Of a stretch of DNA of 64,000 nucleotides, positions 23,394 through 35,000 are shown piece by piece. The stretch comes from Ustilaginoidea virens (taxonomy: Eukaryota; Ascomycota; Sordariomycetes; Hypocreales; Clavicipitaceae), in assembly GCF_000687475.1 (NCBI RefSeq), contig NC_057320.1:4092001-4156000 (forward strand), in the 5' to 3' direction. Under the pieces are notes generated by a model, which did not search any database, had not been told where the DNA came from, and worked only from the letters and a program-made list of their open reading frames with translations. Position 1 is the stretch's first letter, and the number at the start of each line of letters is the position of its first letter. The translations under genes were made by a program, and so were the position numbers.

Positions 23394-24070
23394 CTAGTCC
23401 TCGCCCAGGCTCTCTCTCACGCACTTCCTGCACCTTTTCCTAAAGTCCTTGTGCTTCCCTTGGCTCTCCTCGCGCAACATCCTCGCCGCCTCCACATTCG
23501 CCGGGCTCTCGTTGTTGGGATCGTGGAACAGGCTGATTGTGCTTAGGAGGATCGTCTCTGGCGTCTGCACGGGGCTCCACCGCTCCGAGGCGGCTTCGTA
23601 GCCGTACTCGTCTTCCTCGGGGGGGTGTAGAATAGATATGCACAGGTTTCCGTCGGGATAGATGTTCGGGTGGAAAGGGATGGGGTCTTGAAACGTCAGG
23701 GAGGGCGGCATGTGGGGATACGTTGGGGGGAAGACAAGAATCGCTCGGAAGTTGCCTCCTGCAAGACGGAATGGTCAGCCGTGCGTCGTGGTGGTGGTGG
23801 TGGTGGTGGTGGTGGTGGTGGTGGTGAGCATGCAGGGGCTTGATATTCCGTAAAAGTCTTTGCGGAAATCCTTCTGGCGAGGAAAAGCTGCAGCGGCATC
23901 TTACCGCCGTAGTATTTGCAATCGTCGTTGATCATGAGCATCACCTCCCATTCGAATATGTTGCTGTCGCTGACTAGACCGCATGATATTCCGGGAAGAT
24001 CCTTGCACGTTTGCATCTCCTTGAGCTGTCGCTTAAGAAGCGAGGCGGCTGGAGAGGTGGCAGAGGCCAT
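23394..24070 (-). CDS. ubc15: Ubiquitin-conjugating enzyme E2, UBE2G1/Ubc15 type
   Basis: Exons 23905-24070 and 23394-23758 with a 146-bp intron give 176 residues in phase. The start MASATSPAASLLKRQLKEM leads into a full E2 fold: FRAILVFPPTYPHMPPSL, then HPNIYPDGNLCISILHP with the catalytic Cys at residue 94. The insertion after the active site, EEDEYGYEAASERW, is the acidic loop of the UBC7/UBE2G class. The C-terminus, FRKRCRKCVRESLGED, resembles human UBE2G1 and fission yeast Ubc15 more than the ERAD enzyme Ubc7; that assignment is from memory of the families. The intron holds a pure GTG (CAC on the sense strand) microsatellite at about 23788-23826. Confidence 0.93.
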
Positions 24071-25955
24071 GGCGGTGTCGCTTTTTGAAAGGCACTTGCG
24101 TGCTGTTGGCGTGATGGAGCGTTGTTTTCGGGTGAGCGTGCGTTGGGATTCGGCAGCCGGGTCGGGAATTACGGCGGAACCATGTTTCTGATTCGAGAAA
24201 CTCGAGGTCGTGGTTTGTTGCTCTGGAGTTGCGGGCGACCCCGACAAGGCCTGGCTTTTTTGCGAAGGGGCCAACGTCGATATCGGGGCTGCTGGCGGGG
24301 TCCGAAGTGGGCAAAATCGTGGAAGGCGCTAGTGACTGGAGGCCAAACGGCCGGGTGGGTGCTGAAACGGGAGCTACTTGGCAGGCCCACAGGTCCCGGC
24401 ACATAGCACGTAGGTACCTGATGGGTGCTGCATAGGTACCTTAGTACTATGCGGCAAGTATTGCGAGGTACTTTAGGTCCACATGTCGAGTTATCTCCGG
24501 TAACCTGGCATTTGGCTCCATCGCATCGATCGCTCCGTTCGTCAGGCTTGACTTGAGCTTTCACCACACCACACCAGCGCTTTGTTTTGTTCTCCAGGTC
24601 CAGGCTTGGACCTCAAGATACTCGATGGCGCCATCCTGTGGCTTTTCGGCTTGCGCCCATGGCCAACGCTACTGCCAAGCGTACCAAACCACTTGCTTAC
24701 GAAGATGAGAGGCATTCCACGTCACACTGCGACAGGCAACGCCGAACAGAACGAACCCGCCCCATTTAAGCCCGAGGCTCGACAGCGGCAGTCCGCGTCG
24801 CGAATATCGGCCAGGTTTCTCGTGGATCGTTGGGACAAGCATCATAACCGTCTTCTTGGGGTACCTTGATCACCATCATGGCCCCTTCAGGGATCGTTGC
24901 GAGTCATAATGTTCGCCAACCTCTTTTCTTGCTGGAACCATCATTCTTTTGAAAAGCCACTTATAGACGCCGGACAAGATGTGGTACAAAGGGAGAGCGG
25001 TACTCACCCACAGGCCGCCTCGCTTGCCCAAGTGTTGGGTCAGTCGCGGGACATTGTTGGGAAAAGGGGGGGGGGGGGGGGTGCTGGTCATCACGCAGGG
25101 CTTTCCCTGGCCCAAACTTCAATCTTGCCGTTCAAGCTGGACGCTCTACAACCTACGGCGCCATGCTGGGGTCTCTTCCGTATTTTCCTGTTTCCTGTCG
25201 GGCTTAGTCCTCGTTCAGGGTGCCATCGGGATCCAGAGCGTTTTGCGAAGCCGGCCCTGGGTCAAGCACGGATCGCAGAGGTGTGAAAGCCCCTGCTGTC
25301 GGGCTTACCTACAAGGCTGTCTACAGAATCAGGTAGGCGGGCTACGTGGATGAAGGCTTCCAAGCGGGCAAGAGTTCGGGGAACGATCCATGGTCGGTGG
25401 TCGTGGCAGCGACGGCTTATGTAGGGACCAGACTGGCATCGTTGATGTTGCCGCGCCGTTTACTGGTTTGCCAAGTGCGGTTCTGGGCTGGTTGATATTC
25501 CACTGTTTCGAGGCGAAATGATGGTTTTTTTTTTCCTTTTTTTTTTCCTTTTTTTTTCCTTTTTTTTTTTTTTTTCGTTGCGACATGAAGTTATGCTGCG
25601 AAATGCTTGTAAGGGAATACTATGCTCACACCCTATATAGTATAAACCGCGATTCGAGATGTCGATTGACAGAAATGTCGCCGCAAAGGAGTCTGAAACG
25701 CCAATGGCGGGTAGAAAGTCGAGTTACGGAGGTGCCCGTAACGGTCCATCCGTTACCCCCGCCAGTCTTGGCTGATGGGAGCAGTTAAGGGTTGGAAAGT
25801 GGTCCTTCCGTCCTAGGCAGCACGTCGTATGCATCCAGGCCCAGAGCTTTTAGGGCCTTCTTTACCACCATTACATACATGTAGGTACCTGCATATGTAA
25901 AGTACCTATCAGGTAGTCTGCGTCGCTCCGGTGAGGGCCAAAGGCGAACCTGGCT
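24071..25955. other. Intergenic region
   Basis: It includes the E2 promoter and the 3' flank of the oxidoreductase gene. No supportable gene. Features seen: GTAGGTACCTGATGG and GGTACCTTAGTAC motifs at 24410-24450, a 16-base G run near 25065-25081, T tracts at 25525-25575, and GTAGGTACCTGC near 25880. Open frames at 24582-25353 and 25585-25788 show no domain or homologue I know. Confidence 0.45.
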
Positions 25956-27000
25956 CTACAGGCGACTCGCCCCGTCGTGCGGGATCTTCACAACCACCTT
26001 TCCCCAAGTTCCACGACCCGATAAAGCGACCAGCGCGTCCTTTACTCTGTCCAGTCCAACAAACTCCTCGTCCTTGAACTCGGTGCCTCGAAACTTGCCC
26101 TCCTTGACAAGCTTATTGATGCCCTGCCAGACGACGGGGATGGTTTCCCTCTCGTGGATGCTGTACGCGCCCCAGTGGATGCCGACCAGGGAAATGTTCT
26201 TGAGCAGGACCTTGTTCATGGCAACTTTTTCGATGGCGCCCCCGGCGAACCCAACAATCAGGATACGGCCGTTCCACGCGGTACAACTCGTTGACTTGGC
26301 TACCAGACCAACAGGATCGAAGACAATGTCGACGCCGCGGCCCTTTGGGGTCAGTCCTTTCACCTTGGCCGGCCAGTCGGGATCCTTGTAATCGAGGACG
26401 TGATCGGCGCCAAACGACTTTGCTACCTGCAGCTTTTCCGGGGTGGACGCGGTGGCAATGACTGTAGCGCCGAGAGCTTTTGCAACTGTGCAACACACGC
26501 GAAACAACAACAGCCAAAGTTAGATGGAGCAACGCCCGAATTTACCGTCTCTCCCCTCCCCACCCTTGGTATAAGAAACGAGCTACAAGGCAAGGACCTC
26601 CTCTTACCTTGAACAGCGGCCAGACCAACCCCGCCAGCAGCAGCGTGAACCAGGACATTGTCGCCTTGCTTCAGCTTGGCCCTGACGACTAGAGCGCCGT
26701 AACTGGTAGGAGCAGTGACGAACAGTCCGGCCGCCTCGGAAAAGGACCAGCCCTCGGGCACAAGGAGCATCGAGGCCTCCTTGACTGCGCATTTCGTGGC
26801 ATACGCCCCCTGGGTGGCGCCAAATACCCTGGCACCCTTAGGGAACTTGGGGTTCTTGGAGTCCTTTGGCGTGGATATGACAACGCCTGCGAACTCGGCA
26901 CCTGCAACCCATGGAAAGGCTGGATGATTTGGCATGTTGGACAAAGGAACCACAGCGTTGGTTAGCGAACAAGAGCCGGGTAGGATTTCTCAAGACCAAT

Positions 27001-27043
<43 letters not shown>

Positions 27044-27376
27044 GGTCTGGGAGCCGAGAATTCACCCACGTGGTTGATTTTGGTATTTGCCCGCAATCTG
27101 GAGAACGTCAAAGAAGTTGGTAGCCGCTGCGCGGACATGTATCAAGTATTCGTCATCTTTGGGAACAGGGTCCGGCAGTTCAGACACCTTGAGCTCCGTC
27201 GGACTCTGTCAATGTAGAGAAGAGCCGTTTTAGCTTTTTGCACCAGGACGGGGCAGGACGAGACGGGACGGGACGAGACGAGGTGTTTGTGCTGCTGGCA
27301 GTACCTAAATTCAGATGGAATGGAGTTGTGTTTTCGCAGGTACCTTGACATATGCTGTAACTTCAATGCCCTTCAT
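25956..27376 (-). CDS. Quinone oxidoreductase-like MDR family enzyme
   Basis: A zinc-less medium-chain dehydrogenase/reductase related to NADPH:quinone reductase. Four exons, 27344-27376, 27070-27205, 26608-26919 and 25956-26485, give 336 residues; introns of 138, 150 and 122 bp keep phase at each join. It begins MKGIEVTAYVKSPTELKVSE, continues with AATNFFDVLQIAGKYQNQPP and FPWVAGAEFAGVV, and has the nucleotide-binding turn HAAAGGVGLAAVQ followed by AKALGATVIATASTPEKL. The end, GRGTWGKVVVKI, is standard for the family. Cys and His zinc ligands of alcohol dehydrogenases are absent. Substrate cannot be told from sequence. Intron 2 contains an ACAG repeat of 11 units (27001-27044) and uses an acceptor in CATCCAG; a short 5' exon of 33 nt is the least certain part. 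Confidence 0.9.
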
Positions 27377-29277
27377 GGTTCTTTCTTTCCCCCTTTATTG
27401 CGTTTTTTTAAAATACCAGGGTAGCAGAGGTTCGTATGGTTGTTTTTTTATTGCTGTTATTGCTGAATGACCAGGCGCTTGTAGGTTGATCAGGGTAGGA
27501 GCGGCGCGTTGGAGGATAGCTGTGTGTTGAAGCACGTACTCGAGATTCGGGTGACGAGAAGATTGTGTGGGTGACAAACGCAAGCCGAGGCATCGTCGCC
27601 TCTCCGTTACCGAAGTACCCGGGCCCGGTACGTACCTCTACCTGCCATGGCACGTAACGCACCAGTGACTTTCCCCTTTTCCAAGTTTTCCCCGGGCGTT
27701 TTCTTTCTTTTTTTATTTCTTCAAAGGTACCACAAGTCTCTCGGCTTTGCGGCAGGATTCCTACATCGGTGGCTGTCGGACCGTTTTGACGAAAGGCCGG
27801 CCTTCCAGGGACAATGCTGCTGCACAACGTAAACGTCCCTTTTTGTGGGTTCTCGTCTTCTCTTGACTCTGGCGGTTTTGCCATTGAGTCATCACTTGCA
27901 GAACCATCGCCACGATGGAGATTCGCAAGCCATCATCGGTTGACGAGAGCATCGCGGCCTCGACTCGGTCAAGCATCAACCGCACACCCGCCGGTCTTCG
28001 GTCAAGCCTCCGGCGCTGAGCAACCGCCAAGTCCTTTGAACCAAGGGTCTTTCCCTCCGCCCCGCTGTGTATAACGGACCCTTTCTTGCACCTGATATAT
28101 CTCCCCGAGGGAGGCCTTCAGAATACTCACATCCGATACCGACTTTCCAGTCGCAATAACCGCGATTCGAAACGGAATGGTTGTGCTAGAATGACAGCCG
28201 AGGAATGCAGGGAATGCCTCTTGCTTCAATGTCGGAGACGAATTCCCGACGAGCTCCTGCTTCAACCCCTGCATTGCGATAGCTCAGCCAAGGCTAATGT
28301 CCAGCGGACAAGTCCGTCATTTTCACTTTGGGTAGACCAAAAAAGGTCGGTATTCCATCAAGGAGGGCAAGAATCGAACATGAACCACCCAGTTTCAATT
28401 CCAGTACGATCGACCAGAAATGACTCGTATAATGAATGCCTGCCATAATAGATGCTTCGATAGATACTTTGCGATATCAAATATAGTTGCGCTGCTAGAG
28501 CTACCTGGTATTCCAGGATCAGTAGCATGTAAGCTACCTCTTGCTATTGCAAGTCATAGCTCTTACGCACTGAACGTGACGTATAAAATATCGGAGCAAG
28601 AGAAACATCCGCCTCCCGAAAACTGTGAACCGTCCCAGTTGGGCAAATTAAAGTTTCAGGTTTGACACGTTACACAGCCCACACAAGGAACCAAAGGATA
28701 GTGACACCAACAACGTAAGGCCTCGGGCGGGAATTGAACAACAAGGCAGGAGTCGATGACCGTGAGGGCAAACCTCACGTAAGAATCGTTTGGCCCTTTT
28801 CGGGGGCGCACGGAGCTGGCCCATTATCACGTGTGGCGGCTGCGAGGGGAGGAGCCCCGCCTGGTGTTGGTCGCTCATTCCTCATAGTTGCCCGTTTAGT
28901 AAAGAGGGAAGGAAGGAGAGGCTGGTCAGGCCGATAGATGCTGCTGACCTACTAACCAACGACCAAAGCAAAGAATGTCGCTTGGCATGGAGAGGTTGGA
29001 GGACGGAGAATATCTCCATGCCATATATAACATATATACCATATCAAGAAAGGCTGTGGCCTCCAACAGGCTTCAATTAGGTAGGTACCTCGGGTGGTTA
29101 GACCTGACTGGAAATGCACAGGAAAGTCTGGCCTGCCTGAGAACACGCCGTACGGAGAACTCGGTACGTGCGACGCGCTACGTGCGACGTACTGCGGACG
29201 TACTGTTATGTACCAGACTCCATAGGCCGCCCTCCGCCCTTCTGATCGCCAACTTCCCCACTCCCGAGCCACCAAGT
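27377..29277. other. Gene-poor euchromatic edge before the transposon block
   Basis: No gene is supported. Several 60-160 codon frames exist, including one with ATG at 27884 on the minus strand (158 codons) and one with ATG at 28274 on the minus strand, but none has a domain and none extends by splicing into something I recognise. GTACC-rich motifs occur at 27613-27645 and 29080-29092, and CGTACGGAG/CGTAC motifs at 29150-29210. Base composition drops sharply after 29,278. Confidence 0.45.
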
Positions 29278-29470
29278 TGACGTTTGACTCACCTCCTATC
29301 AGAATGCATAGGGAAAGATGCGATAATGCTTGATTGAAGGAACTAAGTCTCCTCGAAGAGACTTATGTTCCCAGCTATTTATAGTGGGAAAAGGGGTACC
29401 CCTAAGGGCCTACTGATCTAGGGGGAACTCGGTATATCCGACCTCGGATATAACCGATATCCACATTACA
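29278..29470 (-). repeat. Probable terminal LTR of Copia element C
   Basis: Read on the minus strand this begins TGTAATGTGG and ends AAACGTCA, so it has TG...CA ends, and holds a TATAAATA box (CACTATAAATAGC near 29378). It lies exactly at the composition border and next to the pol end of element C, where a 3' LTR is expected. I cannot see the partner LTR, so the limits are tentative. Confidence 0.4.
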
Positions 29471-30975
29471 GATAAGCTAATTTCCCTCCGATATACCCCC
29501 TTAGGATATACTTTCTCAAGGATATCCTGCTATATAGCTAAATTTAATGTAAAGCAAGATAATAAGTAGAAATATCAATCCACTCAAACCGATATGCGGA
29601 AAATGACGGTACCGTTGTTGTATAGGCTACCTATTTAGGGGTAAATTGGCCCAATAGCATATATACAAAGTAAGAAAATAATAATAAACCGTAGATTCTA
29701 ATTCTCATAAGAAATAAGTGTAGCTATTAAAAAGCCTGTTCTAATTTGATTTTTTAGGGCATCTTTCAGTCCTTCTAAGGCTCTTCCTTATCATTAAGGT
29801 TAATATCGTAAGATTGCGGTCTAGCGTTATAGGATCCCTTTAAAATAATGAGCCTAAGTTGCTGGCGGAAGATTTTAAATTTTTGGCCTATTAGGGGCTT
29901 TATAAAACCGTTAGCAACTATATTGCCTATTGGAACCTATATAATATCGATTATTCTTTTCTAAACCTCTTAGCGTAGCTAATAATGATGAATATCTATA
30001 TAATAAAGCTGCATTACGAGCTTGAAGAATTCCTCTTTTAAGAGGCAAATAGTCTAGATATTGTTGTATTAAATTATAGGGATATCGGCATATAATTAAA
30101 GCCTAACTTCCTTGTATAATCTCTTAAAGGTGATAACCTCCTTTGCCGTATAAGATATCGCAAGAAGCTCTGCCTCTATTGATGATATTATAATAGTATC
30201 TTATTGACCCGATTTATATATAATTGGGCCGCTAAAGAGCTTAATTATATAGCCCTAACTACTTTATCGTATTGTAATATCGTCGGTATAGGAAGTATTA
30301 GAAAATACCTCTATTTCTGCTATATTAGCCTGGAATTCTATTGTGGTATTTTTCTACGTATAGCCGTAATCGAGTGCCTTCCTTACGGCTTATAAATAGT
30401 CTAGACCTGGATTTTAAAGGAATCTTAATAGCTGCGATCCAGTATAGCCTAGTTTAGGCCTTATAATTATAATTAGATATACTAATGAGCCTACTATCGA
30501 TTAGTATCGCTTCGTATTATATAGTTCTATTATCCTATCGAATGCCTTAAGTCTTATAGTATGCAGTAGGTGCTCCGGAAGGCGGTCTTTAGCATTATTA
30601 AATACAGTAAGGTTATATTTTATCGCCAGCTTATCGAAATAAGCCCTCTATATAAGCTATAACTTTCCGGCTATGCGATTATGAATAACCTTAATTGCTA
30701 AGAATTATTATAGCTCGCCGAGATCCTTAATCTTAAATGCTGCTATTAATGCTATATAGAACGATTCGAATGCCTCTATTCGTAACTTATAGTAAAGCAC
30801 GACTAGGTTATCAATATAGAAGAATATAATAAGGAAGCTATTGATAAAGATATAGGGGTCTTTGCAGACCTATTTAAAGCCTTATTGCAATAGGAATCGT
30901 AATAACTCTTTGAACTATAGTAGTAGAGACCTTTGAAGCCTATATAGGGTATATAATAACCTGATGAATGTGAAA
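29471..30975 (-). pseudogene. Copia element C, RNase H and part of reverse transcriptase (broken)
   Basis: On the minus strand the sequence reads as a Ty1/Copia pol 3' end with many stops. The segment 30,240-30,970 gives LYTLYRLQRSLLL, then CKDPYIFINSFL and FFYIDNLVVLYYK (the YVDDL catalytic box, one Asp changed to Asn). RNase H follows toward 29,850. Most stops stand at expected Trp or Gln codons (TAG/TAA), as RIP would make. The reading continues at 46,787 after removal of the inserted solo LTR and one TSD copy: the two sides join as TIYYK, stop, PDGFHNSFTFIRLLYTLY, which is the usual RT sequence around ETIYMKQPxGF. Element C is therefore the oldest layer of the block. Confidence 0.75.
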
Positions 30976-31224
30976 TATTGCAATTTTCAAGGTCACTATA
31001 AAGCAAAGCCTTACTAGCTAGCTAGATGGCACGAGACTGTCTGCGACCTGTGAACTAATCTTAGTATGATACTAGATTTTTCACTAAGTCCTAAGACTAT
31101 ACAAGTGCTATAAAGCAGGGCAAGTATAAAGGCAAGGCAAATATAAGATAACCAGAAAACGCAGGGAATGTAAGAAGTTAAGAGGCATATAGTGCATTAA
31201 CAGACTCGATTGTGCTGCTCTTTT
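30976..31224 (-). repeat. Solo LTR of Copia family B, first part
   Basis: This is one end of a B-family LTR in reverse orientation (starts TATTGCAA). It is preceded by TGAAA at 30971-30975 and is cut at 31224 by Copia A; the rest is at 46256-46781, followed by TGAAA at 46782-46786. No internal B sequence adjoins it, so it is a solo LTR made by LTR-LTR recombination. Confidence 0.88.
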
Positions 31225-31554
31225 TGTCGGAATCGCTGTCGCAAGGTGCCCAATTGGGCATATTGCGACGAATGTGCCGCGCACACCCGTTACGCACAAT
31301 GTGGCTACTTTTGCCCCTATGCCCCTGAGCCCGGTAGGGCACGCGGGCAGTCCGGCCCGACCGCGCCGATGCACGTGACTACGGCACGCACAAAAAGGCT
31401 ATATCGTGTAATTACTCTTTTGCTTCCTTTCTTTCCTCTTAATTAATCAGTTATAATCAAAGAAGTAATCATACCTTTAACCGGTGACCTCACAGTACTT
31501 AATACCACGCGCGCGACCCTACGTATAACTAGGTACCCCGAGTTTATATCAACA
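31225..31554 (+). repeat. 5' LTR of Copia A
   Basis: 330 bp, TG...CA ends. It keeps a GC-rich core (about 31,245-31,390, with CCGCGCACACCCG and GGCCCGACCGCGCC) while all DNA around it is AT-rich. Its partner at 45921 differs mainly by transitions. Confidence 0.92.
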
Positions 31555-31661
31555 CTGATCAGTGGTAATAACTACCACTCATAAGATAATTACATCCCGC
31601 AAAGAACGGTGCATCATAGATTAGTAAGATTACTCTCGAAGAGACGATTTCTATTGCAAAT

Positions 31662-31905
31662 TGTCACGGGCTCGGGCTACGCCCGCGCCACAATGTGGCT
31701 AGGACTCGGGCTGCGCCCGCGTCTAGCCTAAGAAGGGCAACAGACGGAGTCACAGGACTATACTAGGACTCTAATACGTATCATGATTGGGATATAAATA
31801 GACTAGATAAAAGGTTCCTACTTAGATCCTTTTCTTTCTTCTTTAGTCTATTTAATATATATTATTAACGCCTATTTATAGTCACCCTAGGGCTAGTCTT
31901 TTATA
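31662..31905 (+). repeat. 5' LTR of the Gypsy element
   Basis: 244 bp, starting TGTCACGGG. The last bases read TTTTATA where the 3' copy has TTTTACA, a C-to-T change. Twin CTCGGGCTACGCCCGCG / CTCGGGCTGCGCCCGCG blocks survive here but are decayed in the 3' copy. Confidence 0.93.
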
Positions 31906-32055
31906 TTTAAATAGACTCTCTTAGCCTTGCTATTATAACTCCGTATTATAGAACCAATAATGCAAACGTTACATAATATCGAAATAAGCGTGCCTAATAA
32001 GACGGGGGCAGACGGCACAGGGCAGTAGCGCCCCCGATATAATATATATACCTAA

Positions 32056-35000
32056 ATGCAGCAACTTTCCGAGGGCATATAATAAATTCAATCGCAGATG
32101 AACTCTTTATAGGCTTATCTCGTAGAGTAGGCAAGCAAACCCTAACTGGAATACTAACCGGTCCTAGTAATATAATAGGGCGGACTTATCCCCCCTACCA
32201 CTCTCGATGCGGCTTATACCTAACCTAAGTATAAGCTGATCCCGATAGGGGACCCCTTTAACGGCAAAAAGACAATATTTACCGCCTAGCGAACCTTTAT
32301 ATAATATAAGCTTAAGGTCGATAAGGACTTTATTAGGGACGAAAAGATACAATAGATATTTATCTTCTAAAACCTATCTTCTATAGTCTAATTATAAATC
32401 GCAGCCTTTTTTAAGAATAGTAAGGCCTACAATTATAATATAATGAAGTTCTTTAAATACCTCTAATGTCTTTTTAAAGACTTATATCGATAGGACCGCG
32501 CAATTACTAAATTTAAGCATTTTTTATATTAAGGCCCTAAAGAACCTTTTGCTGCTTTCTTTATCTAATTTAAAGAAAAATTAATACTTATAGGAGGAAT
32601 TAGCTAGCCTAAGGAAGTGAAACTTAAATACCTTTATTCTATATTAAATACTAAGATAGCTAATAAGATTATCGGACTTAGGGTCTCCTATAATAACTAC
32701 TATATAGTAGTCGACTGCTATTGTTAAATTGCTATTAATCTTAAGATTAGCCTAACTACTAGGTGCTACTCTAGTCCTCTTTGCGATCGATAAAATAATA
32801 ACTAAGACATAAAGGGTAATATATAAATAATAGGTATTAACTAGCTTACTTTAAAGAGTAAGCAATATATAGCTGAATAGGTCTTATAGGAGGTCTTTAA
32901 TGAGTAATAGGAGAAGGACCTTTATCTTCGTTATAGTACTTCTACCTACTATATATAGAAATGCTATTTATAAAGGGCCTATAGACCGGGAATAATTAAA
33001 GTAGCTATAGTAGACTCCTAGGCTGCTAAAGATAATAGTAGCGACGACTCTTAGGGAAAAGACTAGCCTTTAAGCCTAATCTCGCGAGAAGGCTTAAAGT
33101 ATATACCTAGAACCCCAATCGATTATAAAAAAGATCTTATATAAAGGAGATAAAAGAGATTATAGAATATATAGATATGCACCCCTTTTTAGTACTAATA
33201 TTATATAAATCTTATACTTTTATTAATATCTTAATTAACTTAGGTTATAATTACTATAGCGCTATAAGCGAAAAAACAGTGCAATAGTTAGGTCTCTAAC
33301 CTATCCGCCTACTATAATGCAGGAAAATCGGAATAGCAGTAGAGATTTAGAGCTATTTAAAGGAACGTAAGGAAGCGACTTCCTCTATTATATATATCGT
33401 TCGCATAGATATTAATATTAATAGCTAGCCTTCTACGGTTATGCTTTATATAATCCTAGGCCTTACCTATAATATTATCTTAAATCTCCCTTAGATAGAA
33501 TACCGTAATATTATATTATAAGTAAAACGACATTAGATATAGATTGGAGCGGTAGGCAATCTTATCGTCTAAGAATTAATAATATAATAGTCTAGCCTTA
33601 CTATAGTTAATATTCTCGGTTTAGTCTTTTATAGTATACTCTAGTGGGTAAAGCGTTCTAAAGACTAATCGACCTCTTTTATTACCATAAGCCTATAAGA
33701 GATAATATATATTCTCCGCATTACACTTCTACTATATTAGGACCCTATACTATCTCCGTAGAAGCTATAGGGACTACCCCTAAAGTTATAAGAATTTAGC
33801 GATTTATTTAATAAAGAAAAGGCCTCTAGCCTTCCTTTATACCGGGGTATATTAGACTATTATATTCGACTTAAGAAGGCCCTAAATAGAAGCGTACTAA
33901 ACCTACCTTAGGGCCTATTATATAATATACTATAAGACTAGCTTCTTAAGGTTTAGAGATAGGTAACCGACCTTATAGATAAGGGATAGATTTAGGCGAG
34001 TTCCTTATTAGCGGTAGCTCTAGTCCTCCTAGTAAAGAAGGGGAATAGAGGGTAGCATTTTTATATAGATTACCGAGCCCTAAATAAGGTTATAACCTAA
34101 GACCGATACCCCCTCCCGCTTATTAAAGAGACCTTATAATCTTTATCCTAAGCGAAGTAGTTTACTAAAGTCGATATATATACGGCATTCTATAAAATCC
34201 GTATCGCAGAAGGCGATAAATACTTTACTATATTTTATATATAATTCGGCCTCTTTAAGTAGCTTATTATACCTTTTAGCCTTACTAGAGCCCTTATAAT
34301 ATTCTAACGATATATTAATAAGGCTTTAGGAAATATATTTAGGGATTTTGCGATTGCATACCTTAATGACGTCCTTATTTATACCTTAGGATTAAGGGAG
34401 GATTATATAAGACGCATTAAGGATATACTCTAATGACTTTAAGATGCCAGTCTTAATCTAGACTTAAAGAAGTATAATTTTACTATAATAGAGGTCTAGT
34501 ATCTAGGTTATATTATAATAGTAGGAAAAGAGATCTGCCTAGACCCTAAAAAGATTAAGGCTATTTAGAACTAGAAAGCCCCTACGAAACTAAAGGGGGT
34601 CTAAAGCTTCTTTAGCTTTATAAATTTTTACCGCAATTTTATCCCTAATTTCTCCTAATTTGCCGAACCTTTAGTTAAATTAATAAAAAAGGGGGTTCCC
34701 TTCTAATAGTTAGATAAAAAAGAGGAGGCATTCTAGGCGCTTAAGTATCGCTTTATCTTATACCCGATTCTCACTTAATAGGACTTTAATAAAAAGATAA
34801 TTCTTAAAGCAGATAGCTTTAATACCGCTTTTAGTAGCTACCTCTCTTAAATTAAAAAGGATAGAGTCTTCTACCTTATTATATACTATTCCGCACGCTT
34901 AATAGATGCCGAATAGAATTATATAATTTACGATAAGGAGCTTTTTACTATTATCTTTTATCTTAAGGTATAGTCAGCTAAACTCCGATTAATAGCCTCC

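Noticed and set aside
27408..27884. Minus-strand 158-codon frame with ATG
   Set aside because: Composition is Ser/Arg/Pro-rich in the way random GC-rich frames are; overlaps the oxidoreductase promoter.
28120..28190. tRNA-like B-box (GATTCGAAAC)
   Set aside because: No matching A-box and the flanks cannot form acceptor and anticodon stems; two similar B-box-like strings near 28,370 and 28,740 fail the same test.
1..29277. Secondary-metabolite or effector cluster
   Set aside because: All recognised genes are unrelated housekeeping functions; no synthase, P450, transporter or secreted small Cys-rich gene is supported.
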